Origin: SMBSF63 sp034003545
GTDB lineage: Bacteria > Chloroflexota > Anaerolineae > Anaerolineales > Anaerolineaceae
Direction: 5' to 3'
Assembly: GCA_964447155.1 (NCBI GenBank)
Contig: CAYURM010000001.1
Coordinates: forward strand, 124,001-188,000
DNA: 64,000 nt
In this document: positions 43,617-51,917 of the stretch, one piece after another
How the letters are laid out: each line of letters opens with the position of its first letter
Numbering within the stretch: the stretch's first letter is position 1
The notes under the pieces: generated by a model
The model's database searches: none
What the model was told of the DNA's origin: nothing
What the model saw: only the letters and a program-made list of their open reading frames with translations
Made by a program: the position numbers and the translations under genes

Positions 43617-43968
43617 GTAATTAGATATTAGGTAACCAGGGACCAGACAACCAGTCAATCAGATATTTTTTAGTCTCCGATAGATTGGGCAAATTCTATC
43701 GGTTGCAAAATATTCATGTCTATCATGATAGGGGCACTACGTGTGACCTGTTCGCTCTCCCGCACGCCGCCTCGCGCTGCTATCCAAAACCACATTCCAC
43801 CCTCTGTAGGGACAGGTCTCCTGACCTGTCCGTTCCCATCTCACACGCCAATCCCCCTGTCACTTCGTGACATTCCCCTTTTGGCAAGAGGGACGAAAAG
43901 AAACGCCCGCACCCCGCCGCCCTGCGCAATCAAAATCCCCGTGGGGGTTACACGCACGGGGCGCATCT
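43617..43968. other. 352-base intergenic region with two hairpins
   Basis: GGACAGGTC (43810-43818) pairs with GACCTGTCC (43823-43831) around TCCT, preceded by TGTAG and resembling a widespread intergenic palindrome type. CCCCGTG near 43938 pairs with CACGGGG near 43956, just beyond the end of the Ldh gene on the minus strand, and may be its terminator. The first 60 bases carry AT-rich short repeats (TTAGATATTAGG; CCAGGGACCAGACAACCAG). No gene is seen. Confidence 0.45.
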
Positions 43969-45057
43969 TTATCCCAACGGCGTCAAGTCAAACGGCACAC
44001 CCAGCGCCTCGCCAGCATCCTTCAATGAAGCCACTACGGTTTTCATCAAAGGAATACCATGCTCACGGCAGCGCTCAGCCAGCTCAAATTCTTTTTCGCC
44101 GTGAATATAGATACGCTCCTGTCCATCCACCTTTGGGGCATTCTTCAATAAACGGATAATCTCATCCATATCTGCCTTGAACCCAACCAGGCTGCGAAGT
44201 GCTTCAATCTTGATCGCCGCAAAGAAATGCCCCACGTTCGTACCGGGACTGGTGTCATTCGGTTTGCCAACCCGGTCAGCAAATGCAGCGCCAGACAGCA
44301 CACCGGAAAGAATATCCACCAATAAACTCAAGCCATAGCCCTTGTAACCCCGCATAAAATCGGTCCCCCCCAGTGGATGCAGCGCACCACCATCCAGCAC
44401 GGCGTTCGGGTCGCGGGTCAATTCACCATCCTGATCAATTCCCCATCCCTCAGGGATTTCTTCCCGTGCCTGGGCATGAACTGTGATCTTGCCAATCGGC
44501 ACAATGCTGGTTGCCATGTCCAGCACATAAGGCCGTTCCTTACCCGCCGGCACGGCCGCCGCAATCGGATTGGTGCCCATCACCGCCGTACGGCCGTACG
44601 TGGGCGCCACCAGCGGGCGCGAATTGGTCAGGCTGATCCCAATCATGTCATGGGGCAGCGCCATCATCGCAAAATACCCCGCAATCCCGTAGTGATTGCT
44701 GTTGCGCACCGTCACCAGGGCTGCGCCAGAAGCCTCAGCCTTCTCGATACAGCGGGTCATCGCCTGATGCCCCACTACCTGACCCAGCCCATTGCCCCCA
44801 TCCAGCGCCAGGGTCACGCCGCTTTCGCGCAGCGTGGTCACCGGGGATGCAGGATCAATCCGCCCGTCCACCAGGCGCTGCCCATAATAAGAATGCAGCC
44901 GGATAATGCCATGCGAGTTCACCCCGCGTAAATCCGCCGAGAGCAGAACATCGGCAGCGATCCTCGCGTCCGCTTCCGAAACCTTAAGCTTCACAAAGAA
45001 ACGAACCACATACTCATATAAATCTTCATAACGGTAATTCCAACTCTCAACTGCCAC
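43969..45057 (-). CDS. Malate/L-lactate dehydrogenase family oxidoreductase (Ldh2 type)
   Basis: 362 residues from the GTG at 45057 (VAVESWNYRY), chosen because GGAGG lies five bases upstream. The Ldh2/YlbC family uses NAD(P)H to reduce 2-oxo acids or oxidise hydroxy acids; members act on malate, lactate, ureidoglycolate or 2,3-diketogulonate. Characteristic: LLSADLRGVNSHGIIRL, NSNHYGIAGYFAMMA with the catalytic His, MATSIVPIGKI and FMRGYKGYGLSLLVDIL. Substrate cannot be read by eye. It starts 17 bases after the LOG-family gene on the same strand, suggesting one operon. Confidence 0.88.
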   Translation of the reverse strand: MAVESWNYRYEDLYEYVVRFFVKLKVSEADARIAADVLLSADLRGVNSHGIIRLHSYYGQRLVDGRIDPASPVTTLRESGVTLALDGGNGLGQVVGHQAMTRCIEKAEASGAALVTVRNSNHYGIAGYFAMMALPHDMIGISLTNSRPLVAPTYGRTAVMGTNPIAAAVPAGKERPYVLDMATSIVPIGKITVHAQAREEIPEGWGIDQDGELTRDPNAVLDGGALHPLGGTDFMRGYKGYGLSLLVDILSGVLSGAAFADRVGKPNDTSPGTNVGHFFAAIKIEALRSLVGFKADMDEIIRLLKNAPKVDGQERIYIHGEKEFELAERCREHGIPLMKTVVASLKDAGEALGVPFDLTPLG

Positions 45058-45074
45058 GTCATCCTCCAAAAAAA

Positions 45075-45638
45075 TTACACCTTGCGGATCGATTGATATT
45101 GAAAAGCAGCCATTTGATCCAGTAACGCATCCGGGGCATCATCCACCAGCAGCATGTTTAAATGCGCGGGGCGAATAAACCCCTCCGCACTGGCATGCCG
45201 CAAAAAAGCCAGCAAATCATCATAATAGCCGTTCACATTCAGAATACCCACCGGATTTTGATGAATACCCAGTTGAAGCCAGGTAATGGCTTCAAATAAC
45301 TCCTCAAACGTGCCAAAGCCGCCCGGCAGGGCAATAAACCCCTCCGCCAGTTCGGCCATGCCTGCTTTGCGCTCATGCATCGTTTCCACAATGCGCAAAT
45401 CATCCAGCTCATTCTTGCCGGTTTCCAATTCGTACAGAGATTTCGTTATCACCCCCGTCACCGCTCCGCCATGTTCCAGCACAGCATCGGCCACGATCCC
45501 CATCATCCCCACCTTCCCCCCGCCATAAACCAGGCGGATGCCGCGCTCGGCCAGAGCCTTGCCCATCTCGCGCGCTGCATCCGTGTATGCCGCCTGGCTG
45601 CCGTTATTCGAGCCGCAATAGATACAAATACTTTTCAT
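45075..45638 (-). CDS. LOG family / TIGR00730 Rossmann-fold protein
   Basis: 187 residues with AAAAGGTGAT before the ATG. IYCGSNNGSQ at the start, VYGGGKVGMMGIVADA and the family signature LPGGFGTFEELFEAITWLQ (PGGxGTxxE) are intact. Such proteins hydrolyse nucleoside 5'-monophosphates to base and ribose phosphate (cytokinin-activating LOG activity in plants); the bacterial role is often nucleotide salvage. Co-directional with the Ldh-type gene. Normal length. Confidence 0.92.
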   Translation of the reverse strand: MKSICIYCGSNNGSQAAYTDAAREMGKALAERGIRLVYGGGKVGMMGIVADAVLEHGGAVTGVITKSLYELETGKNELDDLRIVETMHERKAGMAELAEGFIALPGGFGTFEELFEAITWLQLGIHQNPVGILNVNGYYDDLLAFLRHASAEGFIRPAHLNMLLVDDAPDALLDQMAAFQYQSIRKV

Positions 45639-45793
45639 TAGATCACCTTTTCGTTATTGTTTTTCTGCATGCAATTCTACTACACGAGAGGGGACATAAT
45701 CCCTTAAATACAAAACCGCCCATCGCTGGACGGCTCTCATTTCATCAATCGAACTTCGTAAAAATGAAATAACATCCTGGTCGGGATATGAAT

Positions 45794-45833
45794 AACCTCG
45801 TAGTGAAACAGCATGCTGTTTTACTACGAGGTT
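45794..45833. terminator. 19-bp hairpin terminator of the DEAD-box helicase gene
   Basis: AACCTCGTAGTGAAACAGC (45794-45812) pairs with GCTGTTTTACTACGAGGTT (45815-45833) with one G-U and an AT loop. It is 30 bases beyond the helicase stop at 45863 on the minus strand. One of the strongest stems in the window. Confidence 0.75.
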
Positions 45834-45862
45834 TCTTAATGGTTAGATATAAATCTGAACGA

Positions 45863-47500
45863 TCAATTCGCGAGCGAAATCAGCACGGGTTCTTTTTTGT
45901 ATTCATACATACCTGATTTCGCCAACACCTGCTTGACGTAATTCTCCGGCACGTCCACCAGGGTGTTCTTGTCCTGAATGCGGATCTTGCCGAGCGAACT
46001 GCCGGGCACCTTCGAATAGCGCGCAATGGTAGCAACCACATCATTCGGGCGCACGCCATGGGACCTGCCGCGGTTGAGCCGCAGGCGAATCATCCCGTCT
46101 TCATGCGAGACGTTGCCCTTGCCGCGGTCACCATCCTTGTTAGCGCCGCGCTGCGGCCTGCGCGATTTACCACGCTGACTTTCACGTACTTCGCTGACGG
46201 GTGCAATCGGCCGTTGTTTTTCTTCTGCCCGGGCCATCTTCAAGGCAATCGCTGCGATCATATTGGGGTCATGCCCTTCTTCCACCAGTTGAGCAACCAG
46301 CTGCTGTTCCTGCGTGCAGCGGCCGCGGCGGATCCAGATTGCCACCTGTTCCATCAATTTTGTCTCCCGATAAGCAGCTATTTCTTCCTCTGTGGGAATA
46401 GCAACCTGTGTCAGCTCATGTTTGATAAATTTCTCAATCCGGCGGATCGAGTATTTTTCCTTCGGGGTCACCAGGGTAAGGGCAATGCCATCCTTGCCTG
46501 CGCGGCCGGTGCGGCCAACGCGGTGCACATAACTATCCGGATCATGCGGCAGATCAAAATTGATCACGTGAGAAATGTCATCGATATCCAGACCGCGTGC
46601 AGCCACGTCGGTTGCCACAAGCACCGTGATCTGGTTATTCCGAAAACGGTTCAACACGCGTTCCCGTGCATCCTGGTTCAGGTCGCCGTTCAACGCTTCT
46701 GCAGGAAAGCCGCGCAAAGTCAACTCATTGGCAAGTTCACCCGTACTAACGCGGGTCTTGGCAAAAATCAATGCGCTGCTGATCTCCTCCATTTCAAAAA
46801 AGCGGGTGAGAACAGCCAGTTTGTCATTCTCATTGACCACACAGTAGCGCTGCTCAATCGTGGTGACTGTCATTTCACTCTGCTGCACAAAGATGGATTG
46901 GGGGTCATTCATGTATTTTTCGGCCAGCTTGCGAATGCGCTGCGGTACAGTAGCCGAGAACAGGGTCGTCTGCCGTTGGGACGGTGTCTCACTGAGAATG
47001 GTCTCGATCTCATCGATAAAACCCATGCTCAACATCTCGTCAGCTTCGTCCAGCACAACCGTATGCACACCACTCAGGTCGAGAATCTTCTTGCGAATCA
47101 AGTCGTTCAAACGGCCGGGGGTGCCAACCACGATCTGCACCCCCCTCTTCAAACTACGGATCTGTGGTGCATACGCCTGGCCGCCGTAAACAGCCAGCAC
47201 CTTCGCATCCACATATTTGCCATATTCCTGTATGGCCTGGGAAACTTGCATCGCCAGCTCGCGGGTCGGCGTCAACACCAGACATTGCACAACCCTCTCA
47301 TCCATATCCAGGTTATGCAACACCGGCAAAGCAAACGCAGCCGTCTTGCCTGAGCCTGTTTTCGAGCGCACGATCACGTCCGTGCCAGCCAGCATGGCGG
47401 GAATCACCTGAGATTGTACGGTAGTAGGGAGTGTATAATCTAATTCTTCAACAGCCTTCAACAACTCAGGTTGAAGGTTTAATGCTTCAAAACTACTCAT
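45863..47500 (-). CDS. DEAD-box RNA helicase (DeaD/CsdA-like)
   Basis: 545 residues. ATP-dependent RNA unwinding in ribosome assembly, mRNA decay or cold response. Motifs in order: FEALNLQPELLKAVEEL (Q motif), RSKTGSGKTAAFALP (Walker A), LTPTRELAMQ (Ia), VVLDEADEMLSMGF (DEAD), LFSATVPQRI (SAT), ATDVAARGLDIDDI and YVHRVGRTGRAG (VI). The C-terminal DbpA-like RNA-binding domain is MIRLRLNRGRSHGVRPND and VPENYVKQVL; a basic linker (RGKSRRPQRGANK) precedes it. Only a weak ribosome binding site is seen before the ATG. Confidence 0.94.
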   Translation of the reverse strand: MSSFEALNLQPELLKAVEELDYTLPTTVQSQVIPAMLAGTDVIVRSKTGSGKTAAFALPVLHNLDMDERVVQCLVLTPTRELAMQVSQAIQEYGKYVDAKVLAVYGGQAYAPQIRSLKRGVQIVVGTPGRLNDLIRKKILDLSGVHTVVLDEADEMLSMGFIDEIETILSETPSQRQTTLFSATVPQRIRKLAEKYMNDPQSIFVQQSEMTVTTIEQRYCVVNENDKLAVLTRFFEMEEISSALIFAKTRVSTGELANELTLRGFPAEALNGDLNQDARERVLNRFRNNQITVLVATDVAARGLDIDDISHVINFDLPHDPDSYVHRVGRTGRAGKDGIALTLVTPKEKYSIRRIEKFIKHELTQVAIPTEEEIAAYRETKLMEQVAIWIRRGRCTQEQQLVAQLVEEGHDPNMIAAIALKMARAEEKQRPIAPVSEVRESQRGKSRRPQRGANKDGDRGKGNVSHEDGMIRLRLNRGRSHGVRPNDVVATIARYSKVPGSSLGKIRIQDKNTLVDVPENYVKQVLAKSGMYEYKKEPVLISLAN

Positions 47501-47839
47501 GGAACACCAATATCCTTATTCACTTTTTTGCCAGGTTCATTGCGTCCGACAAACCTGACAACTGCGTCCCGTGTTCCAAAAGCAGAGGGTTTGCGCTCAC
47601 ACAATCGCCGCAGGCAACAAAAAAGCCCGAACAATAAAAGTCGGGCAGCCAATGGGTATTCTGCCGCTTCTGTAGCGCAGAATGATCTTACCGATCTTTA
47701 AGCTTGGCAAGTATAACACAGTTTTTTGACAGGGAACGAATGAATTTTGGGAAAAAGGGGATTAGTCAATTCGTGGATTAGGGATTAGGAAATGCCAGAA
47801 TAAATCCCCGCCGCATCCAGATCCACCAGACTCTCCCCA
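47501..47839. other. 339-base intergenic region, no gene recognised
   Basis: GCCCGA (47625-47630) and TCGGGC (47641-47646) form a short hairpin preceded by AAAAAA, a possible terminator for the MFS gene on the minus strand. Near 47760 the words GGATTAG and GATTAGG repeat. Nothing else is seen; this also carries the upstream region of the DEAD-box gene. Confidence 0.35.
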
Positions 47840-49084
47840 TCACCCCGCCGTCTCAGCAACCCCCGTCTTCGGCATCCAGAAGATCATCAGCAAACTCGCC
47901 AGCAGGGCTGTCGCCGCCCCAAACAGGAAAGGTGCCGAAGGACCAAAGCCCTGCCATGTGCCTACCCCCTGCCACAACACCCCCGCGATCAACGAAGCCG
48001 GAAAATCCAGCAGCCCCAACACCCCGTTATACGTACCGTAGGCCGTACCGCGCAGTTCCGCCGGCACCAGGTCCGCCACCATCGCCTTGGTCGTACCATA
48101 GGCCAGGCCATAATACACACCATACAGAATGTACAGCACCCATACCTGCCCCGCCGTCCGCACGAAGGCAAAGCCCAGATAGATCAAGCCATACACGATC
48201 CAGCCGCCGATGATCACCTTTCGCCGTCCCACACGGTCTGAAAGCGCACCAGCCGGAGCGGAGAGCAAAGTGTACACCAGATTGAACGCCGCCAACATAC
48301 CGAGGATACCCAACACACTCAGACCGCGCTCCTGCGCCCGCAGCACCAGAAAAGCATCCGATGAGTTTCCCAGATCAAACAGGCCGACGATCACCAGGAA
48401 AACCACGAATTTTTTACCCAGGGCTTTAAAGGCAAATTTGGGCATTTCGCGCTGACCGCTGATTGGCACTTCCTTGGCCCCCACGATCAGCGAAAGCACC
48501 GCCAGCACCGCCGGCACCAGACTGATCAACACTACCGTGCGGAAAGTGTTGGCACTCAGCCCCACCTGCTGCTTCTGTGCCAGCCACACCACCAGCATGG
48601 CAATCAACAATCCCAGCATGGCGCCAGCCGTGTCCGCTGCGCGGTGAAACCCAAACGCCAGCCCGCGCTGCTCTTCCTGGATCGAATCTGCCACCAGGGC
48701 ATCCCGCGGAGCAGTACGTACGCCCTTGCCCACCCGGTCTGCCCAGCGCACACCGGCAACCGTCCCCCAGGTATTGGCAAAATAGAAGAACGGCTTTGCC
48801 AGCGCCGACATGCCATAGCCCAGCACGGCCAGCCATTTACGCCCCTTGAGCTTATCCGACAGCCAGCCGGAGAACACTTTCAACACACTGGCCGTGGCCT
48901 CCGCCACGCCTTCAATCAAACCGATCACATTGGTCTTTACCCCCAGCACATTGGACAAAAACAGCGGGAGGATATTGATCACCATCTCGCTGGAAATATC
49001 CATGAAGAAGCTGGTAAAACTCACCGCCCACACATTGCGGGGCAAATCCTGAATTTTGTTTTTCTTCTCAGATTCGTCTTGCAT
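47840..49084 (-). CDS. MFS transporter
   Basis: 414 residues with AGGAGAG before the ATG. A twelve-helix permease: FTSFFMDISSEMVINILPLF at the first helix, FSGWLSDKLKGRKWLAVLGY between TM2 and TM3 (MFS signature), RWADRVGKGVRTAPRDALVA after TM4, and GALSDRVGRRKVIIGGW in the second half. This pattern fits the YajR/UhpC-like or unknown-substrate MFS group common in anaerobes. The GntR-UTRA regulator gene lies 31 bases upstream on the same strand and probably controls it. Substrate unknown. Confidence 0.88.
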   Translation of the reverse strand: MQDESEKKNKIQDLPRNVWAVSFTSFFMDISSEMVINILPLFLSNVLGVKTNVIGLIEGVAEATASVLKVFSGWLSDKLKGRKWLAVLGYGMSALAKPFFYFANTWGTVAGVRWADRVGKGVRTAPRDALVADSIQEEQRGLAFGFHRAADTAGAMLGLLIAMLVVWLAQKQQVGLSANTFRTVVLISLVPAVLAVLSLIVGAKEVPISGQREMPKFAFKALGKKFVVFLVIVGLFDLGNSSDAFLVLRAQERGLSVLGILGMLAAFNLVYTLLSAPAGALSDRVGRRKVIIGGWIVYGLIYLGFAFVRTAGQVWVLYILYGVYYGLAYGTTKAMVADLVPAELRGTAYGTYNGVLGLLDFPASLIAGVLWQGVGTWQGFGPSAPFLFGAATALLASLLMIFWMPKTGVAETAG

Positions 49085-49115
49085 GCTCTCTCCTGCTGTC
49101 TGTATGCGTCAGCCC

Positions 49116-49943
49116 CTACCTCTGCCGCACCGCAATTGATGGCGGCATTTTCTCCCCCCGCTTTGCCAGGGCAGCATCCAGGTTGTCTTTCTCTCGATAA
49201 CGCACCAGCTCAATCTCGAAGCGCGTCCGGTCGCCGCGATGCACGGCATGGTAGTACTCCACCGGCAATCCGTCTTCCAGGTAGCTGATGCTGTCCAGCA
49301 GCACCATCGGCGCACCCCGCCTGACCTGCATTAAACCGGCCTCTTCCTCATTCGCCGCCACGGCCTCAATCATCCGCCGCCCGTGATCGATGACCAGGCC
49401 GCATTCCCGCTCCAAAAATACATACAGGGATTGGTTCCGAAAATCCGCTTCCAGTACTTTTCCGCATAAACTGGCGGGTAAGTATGTCGTCACCAGCGCA
49501 ATCGGCGCTCCTTCCACATGGCGCAGGCGGCGCAGTTTAATCACGTCCACTCCGGGATCCAGCTTTAAAAAACCTGCCACCTTACCATCCGCCGGCACAA
49601 CCCCGAGAAAAAGCACGTCGTCTCCGATAGACAGTCCCTGCTCAGCCATATCCTGGTGAAAACCGGTCAATCGCTGGGCAAGGCTTTCCAGAATCTTCGG
49701 TTCAGCCACAAATGTCCCTTTGCCCTTGCGGCGGTAGATCTGGCCTTCGTATTCCATCTCGCGCAAGGCCTGGCGCACCACCGTGCGGCTGATGTCGTAA
49801 GCAGCGCACAACTGCGATTCACTGGGCAGCATCTCGTTCGGCGTCCACACGCCCTCGTCAATCCGCCGCTGCAAGAATCCCTTTAGCTGTAAATAAAAAG
49901 GCGTATGTCCATCAAAATCGATCTTTTCATTCAATTCCATCAT
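49116..49943 (-). CDS. GntR/HutC-type transcriptional regulator with UTRA domain
   Basis: About 275 residues from the start at 49943 (MMELNEKIDFDGHTPFYLQ). The N-terminal winged helix has LKGFLQRRIDEGVW, LPSESQLCAAYDISRTVVRQAL and YRRKGKGTFVAEPK. The C-terminal UTRA (chorismate-lyase-like) ligand domain includes VIKLRRLRHVEGAPIALVTTYLP, LYVFLERECGLVIDHG, and DGLPVEYYHAVHRGDRTRF. HutC-family members sense sugars, amino acids or their phosphates. It precedes the MFS gene in the same operon, and a palindrome CCTGTcattACAGG at 49982-49995 is a likely operator for autoregulation. Confidence 0.9.
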   Translation of the reverse strand: MMELNEKIDFDGHTPFYLQLKGFLQRRIDEGVWTPNEMLPSESQLCAAYDISRTVVRQALREMEYEGQIYRRKGKGTFVAEPKILESLAQRLTGFHQDMAEQGLSIGDDVLFLGVVPADGKVAGFLKLDPGVDVIKLRRLRHVEGAPIALVTTYLPASLCGKVLEADFRNQSLYVFLERECGLVIDHGRRMIEAVAANEEEAGLMQVRRGAPMVLLDSISYLEDGLPVEYYHAVHRGDRTRFEIELVRYREKDNLDAALAKRGEKMPPSIAVRQR

Positions 49944-49981
49944 TACCCTGATCTCCCGCTCTGGAATTACTGGCAAACAAT

Positions 49982-49995
49982 CCTGTCATTACAGG
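49982..49995. promoter_or_regulatory. Candidate GntR operator
   Basis: CCTGT-CATT-ACAGG is a perfect 5-bp inverted repeat with the GT-N4-AC core seen in many GntR-family sites. It lies about 39 bases upstream of the regulator's own start codon. The match is by eye. Confidence 0.4.
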
Positions 49996-50100
49996 TTGAT
50001 AATTGATTGTACGCCATCCACACCAGAAAATCAAGCGGTGCAATAATTATAGATACGGCTTCAGTCGTTACCGCTCCAGGAAAATCGCATTAACAACAAA

Positions 50101-50128
50101 CCAGCCGTGATCTTTCGATCACGGCTGG
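50101..50128 (-). terminator. Terminator of the corrinoid operon
   Basis: CCAGCCGTGATC (50101-50112) pairs perfectly with GATCACGGCTGG (50117-50128) around TTTC, 22 bases past the stop of the corrinoid-protein gene on the minus strand. The stem is followed on that strand by TTTGTTGTT, a partial U tract. Confidence 0.7.
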
Positions 50129-50150
50129 CAAAAAAAACACCAATTGACGA

Positions 50151-50792
50151 CTACACCGCGTCCAGCAAGGACCTCGCCCTGGCAACAGCCTGATTGGCGT
50201 CGGCAGCATACCCATCTGCGCCAATTTTTTCCGCATAGTCCTGGGTCAAAGGTGCCCCGCCAACCATTATCTTGACCTTATCCCGCAAACCGGCTTCCTC
50301 CAATGCTGCTATGGTCGTGACCATATTGGGCATCGTAGTGGTCAGCAAAGCCGACATGGCAACCACTTCTGCGCCGCTTTCCTTCACAGCTTCAACAAAT
50401 TTATCCGCACTCACATCCGTACCCAGGTCAATGATCTCAAACGACGCACCTTCCAGCATCATCGCTACCAGATTCTTGCCAATGTCATGCAAATCGCCCT
50501 TGACGGTACCAATCACAACTTTACCGGGGGATTTCACATCCCCCTCAGTTAAGAAAGGCTTGAGGATGGACATACCGCCCTGCATGGCACGGGCAGCAAT
50601 CAACATTTCCGGCACAAAATATTCGCCTTCTTCAAACAACTGGCCGACTTCCGCCATGGCAGCGATCATCCCTTCGTTAAGAATACGGCCCGGACCAATG
50701 CCTGCGTCAAGGGCTTCCTGAACTTTCTCCTGCGCCAGTTCCATGTCGCCATCCATAACCCCTTCGTACAATTCCTCTAATACAGCTTCCAT
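50151..50792 (-). CDS. Corrinoid protein (MtaC/MtbC/MttC type)
   Basis: 213 residues with AAGGAGAGG before the ATG. It carries a methyl group on a cobalamin between a substrate methyltransferase and an acceptor methyltransferase. The N-terminal cap (about 1-85, B12-binding 2) has EALDAGIGPGRILNEGMIAAMAEVG-type sequence in two halves and FVPEMLIAARAMQGGM. The Rossmann half has the cobalt-ligating D100-L-H102-D-I-G105 in GDLHDIGKNLV, then FEIIDLGTDVSADKFVEAV and MSALLTTTMPNM. It is the last gene of a four-gene operon. No MttB/MtaB-type methyltransferase is adjacent. The RACo-like protein at 12291 could keep it active. Confidence 0.94.
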   Translation of the reverse strand: MEAVLEELYEGVMDGDMELAQEKVQEALDAGIGPGRILNEGMIAAMAEVGQLFEEGEYFVPEMLIAARAMQGGMSILKPFLTEGDVKSPGKVVIGTVKGDLHDIGKNLVAMMLEGASFEIIDLGTDVSADKFVEAVKESGAEVVAMSALLTTTMPNMVTTIAALEEAGLRDKVKIMVGGAPLTQDYAEKIGADGYAADANQAVARARSLLDAV

Positions 50793-50842
50793 GTTCCTCT
50801 CCTTAATCGTTCAACGATCTTGTCTTTCAATTTTGACAATTA

Positions 50843-51913
50843 TTATATCTCACGCCGCCGCAGGATACGAGGACGAAAATACGCATTTTCCTCCCGCTCA
50901 TACAGAACGGACGGCTGCTTTGCCATCACCTCCAGTGCAGACGCAACCATCCGGTTCAATTTTGCCGGAGCGGCCTGAATACGTCCATTGACCAGCATCT
51001 CCACCTTGCCCGTCACAGCCCCATCCAGCTGGGACTGCCAGCCAGACTCCTCCAATGTCGGGAAGCTCAACTTGCAGTCCCCCCCCTCCCAATCCAGAAA
51101 GAATTTCAGGTGGCCGACCGGGATTTGCTCCTCTCGCAAGGCATTGACCAGGAACGCAATCATCCCGCCTGCCGCCGTAATGGCATCATTCGCCCAAATG
51201 GTGATCTGCTCATCCAGCCAGGCAAGCTGACGGCCGCCGGCATCATAACGGTCATAGTCGATCTCGGTCGCAGGCAGGACGGGGCGGCCCGTTGCGCGGC
51301 TCAGCCAATCCAGCCAGCCCTGCCCCCCATCCCGGCGGGTGGAGTCTTGCAGCAGCAAGTCTTTATCAGGAAAACGCGCCGCAGCCAGCTGCTCCACTTC
51401 CTGCAGGTCCGCTGGCGAAAGCAGATCCATCTTGTTGATCACCAGCAGCCCTGCTTCCTCAATCTGCTTTTCGAAAATATACTGTACCTCATCACTAAAA
51501 GGCAGCTCAACGTCCCGCAGCCACATCCGCAGCAGCCGTGCATCCACAAAGACCGAGAAGCTGGTAGGGTCTTCGTGTCCATCCTGCAAGCGCAGCAGTG
51601 GTTCCAGCACGGTAGCGGCCATATCTGCACAGGAACCCACCGACTCAGCAAAGATGACTTCCGGCCGGGATTCCGCCTTTAACTGGTTGATCCGCTTTTC
51701 CAGCTCGTCAAAATTGCAGCGGAAACACCCCCCTGCCACCTCGGCCGTAGGCAGCGATGCCGAGCGAAAGAAGGCCGTATCGACCAGATGTTTGCCCTTG
51801 TCATTGGTTACTACGCCCACCTTCACGCCCTGGGCCATCAAAGCCCGCGCCGCCTGAATAATGGCCGTCGTCTTGCCCGCACCGAGGAAACCGCCTACCA
51901 GATGTATGCGCAT
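50843..51913 (-). CDS. CobW-like GTPase
   Basis: 356 residues. A G3E-family GTPase with P-loop GGFLGAGKTT (Lys14), the metal-site region GGCFRCNF with Cys63 and Cys66 in a CxxC pattern instead of the usual CxCC, and LLVINKMDLLSPAD, the guanine-recognising NKxD. The C-terminal half is longer and unlike the CobW_C domain. Such GTPases insert metals or act as chaperones; in methyltransferase clusters they accompany corrinoid proteins. It starts only four bases after the MT2-like fusion gene and is followed 50 bases later by the corrinoid-protein gene. Role in metal or corrinoid loading is inferred from context. Confidence 0.82.
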   Translation of the reverse strand: MRIHLVGGFLGAGKTTAIIQAARALMAQGVKVGVVTNDKGKHLVDTAFFRSASLPTAEVAGGCFRCNFDELEKRINQLKAESRPEVIFAESVGSCADMAATVLEPLLRLQDGHEDPTSFSVFVDARLLRMWLRDVELPFSDEVQYIFEKQIEEAGLLVINKMDLLSPADLQEVEQLAAARFPDKDLLLQDSTRRDGGQGWLDWLSRATGRPVLPATEIDYDRYDAGGRQLAWLDEQITIWANDAITAAGGMIAFLVNALREEQIPVGHLKFFLDWEGGDCKLSFPTLEESGWQSQLDGAVTGKVEMLVNGRIQAAPAKLNRMVASALEVMAKQPSVLYEREENAYFRPRILRRREI

Positions 51914-51917
51914 TCCG

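Noticed and set aside
42330..43658. 442-codon minus-strand frame opposite the alpha-glucosidase
   Set aside because: A long antisense frame caused by codon bias; the GH13 catalytic residues are on the plus strand.
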